Below are positions 54,499 to 64,000 of a DNA stretch of 64,000 nucleotides, piece after piece. Below the pieces are notes generated by a model. It ran no database searches and was not told the origin of the DNA. It saw only the letters and a program-made list of their open reading frames with translations. The DNA comes from Mytilus californianus (taxonomy: Eukaryota > Mollusca > Bivalvia > Mytilida > Mytilidae), in assembly GCF_021869535.1 (NCBI RefSeq), contig NW_026262712.1, positions 64,288,100 through 64,352,099 on the forward strand, written 5' to 3'. Positions within the stretch are counted from its first letter, which is position 1. Each line of letters starts with the position of its first letter. Position numbers and translations under genes: made by a program.

Positions 54499-55643
54499 TT
54501 AAGGATGTAGTTAGGAGAAATTAAAAAAATCTAGAATTTAAAATTGATGCTATAAGTCAGAAGAGCATTAGTTAAGGAACAAAATAAGCTAAAAATATTG
54601 ATATTTTATGGAACTCCTTTTTGAGATATTTGATTTTTACATCGGATTTGACCTTGAGAGGTCATACCGGTGTTATGATGCCGCAGAAATTTCCTTGCCG
54701 TTTGACTGATAACCGAAAGTATTTCGTATAATTACGCGGATATTATCGAGTGCAAAATAACATTCCTTATCGCTTGTTATATATTAATTTGATCAATAAA
54801 TATTCATAAAAATAATTTTTAAGAACATAGATAAATGTATGAAAATGTTTTGTCGTGAGAAATATATATATATCAATAACAAATCATGGATACCGAAAAT
54901 TTATGTTAACGCATGCAGAAGAATATCTCGAGAACGTTTTGCAACAAAAGCGGGAAAATATGAATGCCTACTCAAATCCAATCTATTAGAAAACGAATTA
55001 TTACAGAAGAGTGTCCACCATTCACTTGCACTGCACTATTATCAGAATAGTAGAACAGAATGATATATAAATGGATGAAAATTTGCCTGTAGAGTTATTA
55101 AGAAGATCTGCTATATATATAACTGGTATACAAATATTAATATAATATATAACAACAAACCAGAGTATACTGATAACAAATGATTATATCACTACAATAA
55201 AATAATTATTACGGTGAGGTTGAATTCCCTGTCATTTATTCATCATCCACACAGGAACTTGTCTCAGAAAAAATATATCTATGTACCTTAACCTGACTTT
55301 CAGATTTTTTTTCTGAGACAAGTGCTTGTGACCATCCACCAGAACTTGCGGTCATCCGATGTTCAGTACTTCAGTACTTTGATTTTAAAATGGCAGGAAA
55401 AGGATGACTCCGACACTTTTACCTTATATATAGCATTGGCATTATTTGGGTCTCAAATCGTAAGAAAAAAATCTTGAATCTGCTTAAATTTGGTAATGAC
55501 CTTTTTATGAGCTGTTGACGTCTTCTATGAAAAGAAAAATGGGTGTTATGGGGCAAAATATTTTACCCTGTATCGTAGGAAAAATCCCAAGGAATACGAA
55601 CATTTGACAAAAATTCATAAACCTGACCCAAGTACATCCTTAA
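54499..55643. mobile_element. Second TTAA-flanked inverted-repeat element
   Basis: It begins TTAAGGATGTAGTTAGG and ends with CCCAAGTACATCCTTAA, whose inverse is TTAAGGATGTACTTGGG (two mismatches). TTAA stands at both ends. It is 1145 bp, has no transposase-like frame (the 74-residue frame at 54839-55063 was not recognised) and has an internal perfect hairpin at 55257-55323. The end resembles, but is not the same as, the 282-bp element at 10896. Confidence 0.6.
55257..55323. repeat. 17-bp perfect inverted repeat inside the TTAA element
   Basis: ACTTGTCTCAGAAAAAA at 55257-55273 and its exact inverse at 55307-55323, separated by 33 bp. It could form a stem-loop. Confidence 0.85.
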
Positions 55644-55814
55644 TAGAATGTGTTTTTACATATAAAATCATTTAAGACAGAGTGGGAATAAAATAGGAAA
55701 ACTTACTTAAACAGTTGAACATAAATATCTGTCATACTATCATATACATTTTTTTCTCCAGCTGCTTAAGATATTCTTTTCTCATTTAACAGTTTTAACA
55801 TGAAATTTAGTTGT

Positions 55815-56015
55815 TTGTCATATTTGTTTTTCGTTCGAAATCAGGCTTTAGTATTTTTCACATTTTGTCATGTCGGGGCCTTCTATAACTGACACCCAGT
55901 ATTGGTTTTGCTCATTATTGAAGCCGTACGGTGACCTATAGTTGCTTACATCTACGTTATTGGGTCTCTAGTGGATAGTTGTTTCAATGGGAATCATACA
56001 ACATCTTCTTAATTT
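55815..56015 (+). repeat. Family A repeat, 3' half
   Basis: Contains TTTGTCATATTTGTTTTTCG, CATGTCGGGGCCTTCTATAA, GAAGCCGTACGGTGACCTAT and GTGGATAGTTGTTTCAATGG. Confidence 0.7.
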
Positions 56016-56044
56016 GTATATAGATAAAAGATATAACTAGCCAA

Positions 56045-56335
56045 TTATATGTCCTAAGTCAGGAGCCTATTGTTCAGTGGTTGTCGTTTGTTGGTGTGGT
56101 TCATAAGTGTTTCTCCTTTCTCGTTTTTTTTTTTATATAAGTTATACCGTTGGTTTTCCTGTTTGAATTGTTTTACACTAGTCATTTTGGGGCCCTTTAT
56201 AGCTTGCTGTTGGGTGTGAGCCAAGGCTCCGTGTTGAAGGCCTTACTTTGACCTATAATTGTTTACTTTTTATACATTGTGACTTGGATGGAGAGTTGTC
56301 TCATTGGCAATCATGCCACATCTTCTTATTTATAA
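56045..56335 (+). repeat. Family A repeat, variant copy
   Basis: Contains TAAGTCAGGAGCCTATTGTT, GTCATTTTGGGGCCCTTTAT, GTGTTGAAGGCCTTACTTTG and TTGTCTCATTGGCAATCATG. It follows the previous copy within 30 bp in the same orientation. Confidence 0.7.
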
Positions 56336-56599
56336 TTAATAATGAATAGTAATGAATGATAGATTGGTTGTAATGTTTAGCGCCACTTTCACCAATATTG
56401 GCTATATAATGGTAGTCAGCTTTTAATGGCGAATGAAGACATAGTGTCAGGAGAGAACCACTGACTTTCGGCAGAAAAACTAACATTCTTAGTAAATTAA
56501 TATTTAGATTAACCTTAAATACAGATATTGATAAGAAATTTTGTGAAAACATTAGTAAATTGTGTAAAGTTTATTCGACAGTTGTACTAGGAGTTCAGT

Positions 56600-57950
56600 G
56601 GTTCACACACTTTTAATATCAGGCACATGACTAGAAAGATTAAAAACAGGTGTAAAACCACGAGGAGTGTCAATTCTTGGTTTATGTATCAAAAGAGAGT
56701 CGAAAGATACCAAAGGTACATTGAAACTCATATAAATCGAAAATAAACTGACAACGCCATGGCTAGAAAAGCCCAACAGACAAACAACAGTACACAAAAC
56801 ACAACATAGAAAACTAAAGACTGAGCAACACGAACCCCACCAAAAACTTGGGGTGATCTCAGGTGCTCCGGAAGGGTAAGCAGATCCTGCTCCACATGTG
56901 GCACCCGTCGTGTTGCTCATGTTAGTACAAACCCGGTATTTAGTCTAATTCGGTAGGTCACATTCGGGGAAAGGGGGACGGGATTGTAAGTACGACATTT
57001 GGAACATATCCGCTATCATCTGTGAAACGGATATTCCATAACGGTCAACCAACTCGTGATGGTGTCCGTAAAATTTACGAAGGGATGACTTCAACTTCAC
57101 CATTTGAAACTATTGGTTTGATAAGTTCCTTGTGAGCAGCAACTCTCTATCAAGGAAATCATGGTAGGAAATACAAGCTCTGGAATACCGTTTCAACTGG
57201 GAGATATATACTCCGTATGCAGACGCTGCTGGAATGTTGCTACATAGAAATGGAAAGTTCACAATTGGGAAGCTGAAATCATCTCTTTTGTCGTAAAGTT
57301 TTGTTTTCTACCGACCATTATTGTCAATTTCTAGATGTAATTCAAGATATGAGGCAGACTTAACTGTATCTGTTGTATCCTTTATCTCAAGTTAGATGGG
57401 ATAGATGCGTTCAACATAGTCACTAAATCTTGAATTATTTAATGAATGAACATCATCTATATAGCGGAAAGTAAAGTTAAAGGATACTGCTAATTTCTTT
57501 TCTTTCTTCCTAAGAAGTTCCTGTATGAAGTCAGCCACATATGAATAAAGGAAGAAGTTGGCAAGAAGAGGGACACAGTTGGTTCCCATGGGAATGCCGA
57601 TTTTTTGTTGAAAAACACGTCCTCCAAACGTAACAAATATGTTGTCAATCAAGAAATCAAACATCTTGATAATGTCAGTTTCAGAGATTTTTTTGTTTGA
57701 ATCAGAGTGATTTTTTACAAAGTAGGATTTATCCCTCCCAAAGACAAGATACTTTTAACTTTCGTAACGTTGGCCATTCTTTTTTATGAAACAAAGCAGG
57801 ACCAACTCTTTCAATTTGTCTTTTAGTTTGGAATGGGGAATACTTGTGTAAAGTGTAGAAAAACCAAATGTTTTAATACTATTGCAGGATGAAAGAGTCT
57901 TAGATTGTATGTGATAATGATAACGATAATGATAATGATGATCCATTTTT
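56600..57950 (-). pseudogene. Penelope-like RT remnant with 3' tail (subfamily 2)
   Basis: On the minus strand 57946-57755 gives TFGFSTLYTSIPHSKLKDKL (RT motif with FSTLYTSIPH). 57664-57392 gives NIFVTFGGRVFQQKIGIPMG, LLANFFLYSYVADFIQELL and FNFTFRYIDDVHSLNNSRF, with an intact YIDD box. Degraded KLYDKRDDFSFPIVN- and GRHHELVDRYGISVSQM-type stretches follow to about 57000, and 56920-56740 has the tail ATCGAGSAYPSGAPEITPSF. Frames are interrupted. The same subfamily occurs at 30240-30840 and its tail alone at 12490-12680. Confidence 0.65.
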
Positions 57951-58590
57951 CATGATTAAGTTCGAGCGTTGGCGAATGAAGAAAGGGATTTTCATTCTCT
58001 TACAATTTTGGAATATTGTAAAGTATTCAAGGCTCAAATGATCTCTTGATTGGTTTTTATCACGAATTCGTTTCATTGTCAGTGCAGTGGTTATAATTAA
58101 TGCATGACTTCCTTTTTAAGCATTTCATTTACAAATTAGACTTATTGATGTAAGAATTTTTTTTATAAGTATGTATTTTAGACATTAGATGACACAACAG
58201 TATGATAAAAAAAAAATAGAAACTTGTATAAGTTTCCTTATTGTAAGTATGAAGGTTAATTATGTAAGATGTTAGTGAGGAATTATCTTTTTGTTTATTT
58301 ACAGTTCAAATCAATAAATTCAAAACCTGAGTCACAAACAAATTTTATCCCACAGCCAATATTCCAGCTCTTTACATCAAATACTACGTAATTAACTAAA
58401 TATTTAAATAAAATGCATTTTATTTAAAATGTGTAAGTCAATCGAATATCCTGTTTTAATTGTATTGAAATGTCGGAAATGACTATTCTTACCAACTTAC
58501 CAATTAGAGTTTTGGTAAGCGTTTTAGCTAAAGACTTAAGTTTTAGCACATACTTACAACTTCTCGTCCAATCAAATTGCTTATATTTGC
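57951..58590. other. Intron of copy B, nothing recognised
   Basis: AT-rich. It may include the start of the RT remnant, but no further motif was read. Confidence 0.35.
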
Positions 58591-58975
58591 CTTCTAATTT
58601 TCATAGTACATACTTTTCCCGTGTACTAAGTAACTACGCATGAATGACCACAAGGGTAAGATTTTATTGTATCGTAATCAAGATATTTAAAACAAAAATT
58701 GCCACTGGCTATTTTGAAATAAAATGCTGTGTTCCAAATTAAATTAAATAGTTTGTAATTAGTTTTCACGTTGATTTTTAAATATCCTCCTATTAAAATC
58801 TTTGGATCTAAAAAATTTTTTTGACAATTGCAAATTTCTTTCATTTAAATAAAGGGTAATACATATGGTTCTTTATACCTTGATTAGAGTACAACGATAT
58901 CTTAAAATTATGATAATGTATCATCCATGCAATTACTTTGTACACAAAAAGTGTGTACTATGAAACATTGAGAAG
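58591..58975. mobile_element. Foldback element with about 55-bp inverted ends
   Basis: The left end (CTTCTAATTTTCATAGTACA, TACTTTTCCCGTGTACTAAG) is the inverse of the right end (TACACAAAAAGTGTGTACTA, TGAAACATTGAGAAG) at roughly 80 percent. The interior has no coding sequence; the 72-residue minus frame is chance. No target duplication was established. Confidence 0.55.
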
Positions 58976-59039
58976 GGGAAATTAAAGCAACTTGGTGATA
59001 ATTTTTTAAACTTTCTTAAGGATGGTGATCTATTTCGTC

Positions 59040-59125
59040 ATGAATTGATTGATTTATTGATTATCGGTTGCTTAATTTCCAGTGGCAAATATTTCATGCA
59101 TGTTCAGGACTATGTCATGAATTGA
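59040..59125 (-). repeat. Family B repeat, inverted copy
   Basis: GATTGATTTATTGATTATCG, GCTTAATTTCCAGTGGCAAA and TTTCATGCATGTTCAGGACT, the inverse of 3240-3376. Confidence 0.65.
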
Positions 59126-59670
59126 AAAACTGTGATTATGTCTGAAGATAATGTGCCAATTATATATATATAAACATATTCTGATAAATCTTTTAGTTTT
59201 TACTTTGAAATAATAAAAAAAAAAAACAAAAAAAACACAAAACCTATAATCTCTGATCTATTGGTAGTTGCTTTTTAATGCCTATCTGCTAGACTATATC
59301 TATGGGGACAAACTATTTTACTGTGAAATTAAAAAATGTTTTCAAAACATGTAAAGCTTCCACTGCAATTTAATTATTGCCTGCTTTTGGTCAATTTATT
59401 TGGTCATCTTACCATGTAAGAAGAACATGCATAGTAAAACACCGCTTTATATCAATATACATACTTACACCAGCAGCTACCATCTTTTCATTCTGGAGTC
59501 AAGGGCCTTTTGAAATCATATATTTTACAATGATTCTAGTGAGTAGATTCACAAAACTTTGTTAATGAGCTCCGTTTTACAAACACCTGTGATACAAGTA
59601 GTCAGCCAAAATAAACTATCAATAGACCAATTAAAAGATTACTCGAGTTGTAAATATGTGCTAAATTGGA

Positions 59671-59760
59671 TAGTCTATGAAAAGGTATATACTATGAAAT
59701 TAAGAGCTCGGGGCAAGCCCCTCGCTCCAAATTTCATAGTATATACCTTTTTATAGACTA
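59671..59760. repeat. 90-bp near-perfect hairpin
   Basis: Arms 59671-59700 and 59731-59760 match in 29 of 30 positions as inverse copies (TAGTCTATGAAAAGGTATAT, ACTATGAAAT). The 30-base centre is itself largely self-complementary (GAGCTCGGGG against CCCCTCGCTC). The ATGAAAT/CATAGTA ends resemble those of the foldback element at 58591-58975, so it may be a minimal member of that family. Confidence 0.85.
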
Positions 59761-61229
59761 ACCTAGACATATTCATGTTTTTTTTAATTTTTGCATAGCT
59801 TTGATATTGTTTATTTTTTATTGTAATTTTGAAGTTGTAAATTTTCAGATAATTTCATTAACACTACGCTGATAAATGTGCTTCTAAGCAGTTGAAACTC
59901 ATTTATAGAAATTCTTTTGTTTTGAATTGTAAGTAGTTCTTAAAATTAGGATAATCCCTTGCTAAGGGCATGATATACCTTCATTCTTTACAATTAAGGA
60001 ACATCAAATTCTACAATTTCATTGGTTTAAAGCACTTTGCTTTATTCTAAACGTTGTGTTATCAGATTATATTAATTTTTAATTAATAATTTAGTTCATG
60101 AACTCAACCGATACAGTATTGATTTGATTAAATAGAAAAATAAATGGTTAAAATTACCAGAAGGCTGGTGTAATCAAAGGTTGACATAGTAATATCAAAG
60201 CGTAAAAATCAAATTCATCCTTAATAGAGTTTAGCTAGAGGTTCTCAGTTATTGTTTTTGACGGCAAATCGATGTTAGAATTATGCCCGTAATACATATT
60301 TTTGTCATGCCAAACATACATTCTACAAGACTATCAAAATTGATTTCGTTTGAGGCATATTGTTCTTTAAGATTTAATTCATAAGCATTAAGCTTGTATG
60401 GTTAAACGTTCTGTGTCATGCTATTGAAATGTATGAATAATAAGAAGTAATAAATCACACGTGATATAAAGCAAATTTTTTTTTATTTCAATTGACTGTC
60501 TGTGAAACAACAGTAAAGCATCTATTAATATATACTGTACATGTTGCTGTCAGATTATACTTAATGTGCCCGTTAGATATGATCACTTTAGATTTTTTAT
60601 TAGGATCATATTCATTTTACCTTATTGATTGTGTCTTTGCTAATTTAGCGTCAGTTTGGTGACCTATAGTTTTAAAGACATCAATGTTCTTGTCCAATTG
60701 CCGCTTGAAGGATAGTTGTCTCTTTCATAATACATACAATTTTTTTTCTCGCTTACTTTAAGAGTTTATTATTGTACATAAACTTTATCGCAGTTTTATT
60801 TTGTCATGTTTTATAAAATAGCTTAACGACTCAAATATTTTAGTTGCAAATCATAGGCTTTGTAATTTCAAAGGCAACTTTGCTTAAGGTGATAACACTA
60901 GTATTTTATATGCTTTAGGAAATATATAGTGTAATTGTCCTGATTAAAAAATATACTGAGGAAATTTAAAAAAAAACAGAAAAGTAAAAACATGTTATCC
61001 TGCGTTGCTGACAAGATTCGATTATGTTTTACCATCTGGAAAATCTGCAAAAAATATTTTCAAACGCGTTTAAAAAAGGTTCATATCTTGAATTAAATAT
61101 ACACACTATGAAATCATAGTTTGAAGGTTCAGAGTTGAAAACTGTAGAGTAAATTACAAAATACGCATAACAACCCGAAATTAACCAAAGTAAAGGCCGA
61201 ATTCAATAATATACTACATACTTTTTTTT
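59761..61229. other. Intron of copy B, mostly unrecognised
   Basis: AT-rich. A faint family A end lies at 60650-60725 (TTTGGTGACCTATAGTTTTA, GGATAGTTGTCTCTTTC). No exon was seen. Confidence 0.4.
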
Positions 61230-61287
61230 AAGTAAATGTGCTCCTACCTGTTTCATGGTCAAAAATAATACACACTGATGTCCAGTC
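61230..61287 (-). repeat. Partial duplicate of the neighbouring receptor exon end
   Basis: It repeats 61304-61361 at an offset of 74 bp with a few differences: the intron flank AAGTAAATGTG, the donor GTAGG and the last 40 or so coding bases (LDWTSVCIIFDHET). It lacks an acceptor and the rest of the exon, so it is a non-functional tandem duplicate carrying a decoy donor. Confidence 0.8.
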
Positions 61288-61321
61288 AAGTTTTTTTGTT
61301 TTCAAGTAAATGTGCACCTAC

Positions 61322-61424
61322 CTGCTTCATGGTCAAAGATAATACACACTGATGTCCAGTTGAGATGAGTAACTACAGATATCAATGTCACTACTGGTAT
61401 ATCCATCTTATACAGAACAGGTTT
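61322..61424 (-). CDS. iGluR copy B, amino-terminal domain exon (MDIPVVTLISVV)
   Basis: 103 bp, the same length as copy A 27714-27816. It encodes KPVLYKMDIPVVTLISVVTH, LNWTSVCIIFDHEA and one base of the next Glu codon, with donor GTAGGT. At the position of the copy A acceptor (CTACTAG) copy B reads TTTTGA, so the canonical AG is missing. Either splicing uses another site or the exon is disabled. It is the most upstream copy B exon found. Confidence 0.7.
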
Positions 61425-61915
61425 TCAAAAGATTAAACCCCCAACAGTTCAAAGATACCATGAGTCAATTATAGCATTGACTGGCTGAATTATTCACATT
61501 GCACCATATGATCGATGATTTATATAATTATATACCTATTCTTCGGATTTCTGACATTCTGTATCTAAGTATTTTTCACAGTAATTCAGTAATTGTCAAT
61601 TCACCAAGCCATAAACTGTAAAAAAAAATTAATTTGTTTAATTACCAATCATAATAACGGTTATACGAATACGAAAATTTTATTTTGATTCGGTTAACAT
61701 ATAACAGTACAAATATAAGCTCTTGAGAGCTTTTTACAACGGTTCACCACACAAGAATATTAATTATTTATGTTACACTTAAATGTATACTTAACTTTAC
61801 GACTTTAGTCATGAATATCTGTTGAAATACAAATTGCATCCTTTTTTTATTTCAATCAACTATCATTCTACATATTAATGTTTGATCTTGACTAAATTTT
61901 AATCAGCCTTACAAT
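61425..61915. other. Upstream intron of copy B, nothing recognised
   Basis: 61590-61620 (CAATTCACCAAGCCATAAAC) resembles intron sequence at 27965-27990 of copy A, consistent with duplication of the whole gene region. No coding sequence was seen. Confidence 0.4.
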
Positions 61916-61919
61916 GGAT

Positions 61920-62040
61920 ACAAGGCTGTGATGGTTTTTTCATTGTTGTACGGCTGCCTATAATTGCTTACATCCACTTCATTTGAACTTTGGTGGATAG
62001 TTGTTTCATTGGCAATCAAACCACATCTCCTTATTTTTAT
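61920..62040 (+). repeat. Family A repeat, terminal part
   Basis: TTGTACGGCTGCCTATAATT, TTGGTGGATAGTTGTTTCAT and TGGCAATCAAACCACATCTC. Confidence 0.65.
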
Positions 62041-62413
62041 ATGATTCTTGTCTATTTTATTATTATAGAAATACCGACAATAATTGTCTAAATAATTGGA
62101 AACAACATTCTAGTCTGGTGTGCATCTGCTGTCAGCACTTCTCATTTCATGGAATGTCTTTTTCTAATTCTAATAGAGCTTACACATCCACAGTTAAAGA
62201 CACGTTTGCTTTGTTTTTTGGGGTTTTTTTTCGGGGGGGGGGGGGTTGTATAAATGAAGCATTATTTATATCTCCTTCTGCTTATATGAAGCTGCATATT
62301 ACGCAATATAAAAATAACTGGCGTTGCACAGAAAGCAGCATAAAAAGATACAAGATATATGTATAGGAAGTCGCCTTAAAAGAATCTGAACTTTTTAGCA
62401 AAGAGCCTAAGAT

Positions 62414-62758
62414 GGACAAAGTTCTATAGCTTGTAGTCAAAATTTTATAGCTTGAAGTCAAAGTTCTATAATAGCTTGTAGTCAAAGTTCTATAGCTTGT
62501 AGTCAAAGTTCTATAGCTTGTAGACAAAGTTCTATAGTCTTTTGTCAAAGTTCTATAGTTTGTAGTCAAAGTTCTATAGCTTGTAGTCAAGGTTCTATAG
62601 CTTGTAGTCAAAGTTCTATAGCTTGTAGTCAAAGTTCTATAGCTTGTAGTAGTCAAAGTTCTATAGCTTGTACTCAAAGTTCTATAGCTTGTACTCAAAA
62701 TTCTATAGCTTGTAGTCAAAGTTCTATAGCTTGTAGTCAAAGTTCTATAGCTTGTAGT
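62414..62758. repeat. 21-bp minisatellite, array 1
   Basis: About 16 copies of a 21-bp unit (AGTTCTATAGCTTGTAGTCAA with the last base shared), with point variants and occasional 3-base insertions (AGTAGT, CTATAATAG). The minus strand is open as a heptapeptide (TTSYRTL)n, but the unit length alone explains this. A tract of 13 G lies just upstream at 62233-62245. Confidence 0.9.
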
Positions 62759-62940
62759 ATTAAAGATTACAGGAAGTGTATAGCAAACAACTAAAAATGC
62801 GCTGGAGCTAAGTTAAATAGGGATATTCAACGTCCTACATAAAAACATGAACTGGAGCTGTACAACATACAGCCGTAAAAATAGAGTTATCATAAAAAAA
62901 ATGCCGAAAAAAAGCCAACCAAATCCGCATAAGGTCAACT
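62759..62940. repeat. 182-bp spacer, copy 1, of the higher-order repeat
   Basis: Starts ATTAAAGATTACAGGAAGTG and ends CGCATAAGGTCAACT. It is nearly identical to 63364-63545, which lies 605 bp away. Confidence 0.9.
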
Positions 62941-63363
62941 TCTATAGCTTGTAGTCAAAGTTCTATAGCTTGTAGTCAAAGTTCTATCGCTTGTAGTCAA
63001 AGTTCTATAGCTTGTAGTCAAAGTTATATAGCTTGTAGACAAAGTTCTATAGCTTTTTGTCAAAGTTCGATAGCTTGTAGTCAAAGTTCTATAGCTTGTA
63101 GTCAAAGTTCTATAGTTTGTAGTCAAAGTTCTATAGCTTGTAGTCAAGGTTCTATAGCTTGTAGTCAAAGTTCTATAGCTTGTAGTCAAAGTTCTATAGC
63201 TTGTAGTAGTCAAAGTTCTATAGCTTGTAGTCAAAGTTCTATAGCTTGTAGTCAAAGTTCTATAGTTTGTAGTAGTCAAAGTTCTATAGCTTGTAGTCAA
63301 AGTTCTATAGCTTGTAGTAGTCAAAGTTCTATAGCTTGTAGTCAAAGTTCTATAGCTTGTAGT
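62941..63363. repeat. 21-bp minisatellite, array 2
   Basis: About 20 copies of the same 21-bp unit as in 62414-62758, again with 3-base insertions only. The minus-strand open frame (62935-63345) is a read-through of the array, with no start context or other sequence. Confidence 0.9.
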
Positions 63364-63545
63364 ATTAAAGATTACAGGAAGTGTATAGCAAACAACTAAA
63401 AATGCGCTTGAGCTTAGCTAAATAGGGATATTCAACGTCCCACATAAAAACATGCACTGGAGCTGTACAACATACAGCCGTAAAAATAGAGTTATCATTA
63501 AAAAAATTCCGAAAAAAAGCCAACCAAATCCGCATATGGTCAACT
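63364..63545. repeat. 182-bp spacer, copy 2, of the higher-order repeat
   Basis: Second copy of the spacer at 62759-62940, with a handful of substitutions. Confidence 0.9.
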
Positions 63546-64000
63546 TTGATCTAGTCAATTAATTGACCTTTATGTTTTGAATTTTGATTATTTCAAACAA
63601 AAGTACTGTGTACTTACCATGGTGTTCAATATAACAAAACACGAGTTGTCTAATCCAAGTTATAATCTAAGATGAATTTTACCAATATTCATGCACTTGT
63701 TATTGTTTCCTTTTATAGATAAACTTTTAAATGGACTAGAATTTCATATTTACTTCATGTTTACCTAATAATGACCTTCGATTTAAAGTTACAATTTGCA
63801 CGTTCAATTTTGGCTTCATTCTCTAGGGAATGCTACTTAGTTATAATATATAAATAAATCTATGACATTATGCTTGAAGCTTTAGTTACTGACTGAACGG
63901 TTGGTGACCCTAGGGAACTCAGTAGCATTCATTAGCAGAGGTATCGACTTACTAATAATAAATAAACTCGGAGAATGTCCATTTTATTCATTAAAGAAAC
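63546..64000. other. AT-rich end of window, nothing recognised
   Basis: No coding or repeat signal was recognised. Confidence 0.35.

Larger units (their letters stand above)
32433..61424 (-). other. iGluR-like gene, copy B (ten visible exons)
   Basis: Minus-strand model in transcript order: 61424-61322, 51414-51227, 50937-50749, 49034-48846, 47806-47712, 37973-37883, 36516-36195, 36004-35788, 34314-34046 and 32829-32433 (stop). Phases join exactly at every junction except that the 36004-35788 exon is one base short. Products of this family are plasma-membrane, ligand-gated cation channels assembled as tetramers. The S1 Arg (in PLAIDAHRE), the S2 GT pair and a conserved Cys pair region are visible. 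The signal peptide and first amino-terminal exons lie beyond the window. A 9.4-kb gypsy element occupies the intron between 47712 and 37973. The first visible exon also has a non-AG acceptor. Confidence 0.8.

Noticed and set aside
62282..63345. Two minus-strand open frames encoding a heptapeptide repeat, as a possible structural protein
   Set aside because: The frames are explained by a 21-bp tandem unit that lacks a stop in this frame. There is no start context, no non-repeat coding flank and no splice support.
62414..63363. CRISPR-like array
   Set aside because: Contiguous 21-bp tandem units without unique spacers, in a eukaryotic genome.

Overview
The window looks like a piece of a bivalve mollusc genome, most likely a mussel (Mytilus-like). 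It is AT-rich, with spliced eukaryotic exons, long introns, many decayed retroelements and short dispersed repeats of the type found in mussel genomes. The organism call is an inference from repeat character and gene content. No bacterial operon, tRNA, rRNA or CRISPR array was seen.

The host genes are two tandem, minus-strand, intron-rich copies of one ionotropic glutamate receptor (iGluR/IR-like) gene. Copy B (32433-61424) has ten recognisable exons: amino-terminal domain, ligand-binding S1, M1, pore, M3, S2, M4 and C-terminal tail. Copy A (11384-27816) has the six homologous exons from the amino-terminal domain to S1; its membrane part is not in the window. Splice sites and phases agree exon by exon. 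Both copies carry apparent lesions: +1 base in the first S1 exon of A, -1 base in the M3 exon of B, and a non-AG acceptor at the most upstream exon of B. They are therefore either decaying duplicates or contain assembly errors.

A 9.4-kb Ty3/gypsy element (38231-47599, minus strand, same sense as the host gene) sits in an intron of copy B, flanked by a 4-bp target duplication (ATTC). It has a two-zinc-knuckle gag remnant, an intact 1322-residue pol (protease, RT, RNase H, integrase, C-terminal chromodomain) and an intact 833-residue Env. The Env has a furin-type site and fusion peptide like baculovirus F and errantivirus Env proteins. Its upstream LTR is cut to 139 bp and fused to mid-gag; the other LTR is about 1.76 kb.

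Other elements by region: 1-1030, 17750-19270, 20515-21060, 22840-23215, 23340-26205, 30240-30840 and 56600-57950 hold fragments of Penelope-like reverse transcriptases, one with a GIY-YIG domain. 5500-10700 is a decayed jockey/CR1-type LINE with ORF1 and ORF2. Two TTAA-flanked inverted-repeat elements lie at 10896-11177 and 54499-55643. Foldback elements and perfect palindromes lie at 51451-51534, 58591-58975 and 59671-59760. A two-level minisatellite with a 21-bp unit occupies 62414-63545. At least five short dispersed repeat families fill much of the rest.

In short, a tandem receptor pair has had its introns filled by several generations of retroelements; the env-bearing gypsy element is probably the youngest, since its two surviving LTR starts are identical by eye.
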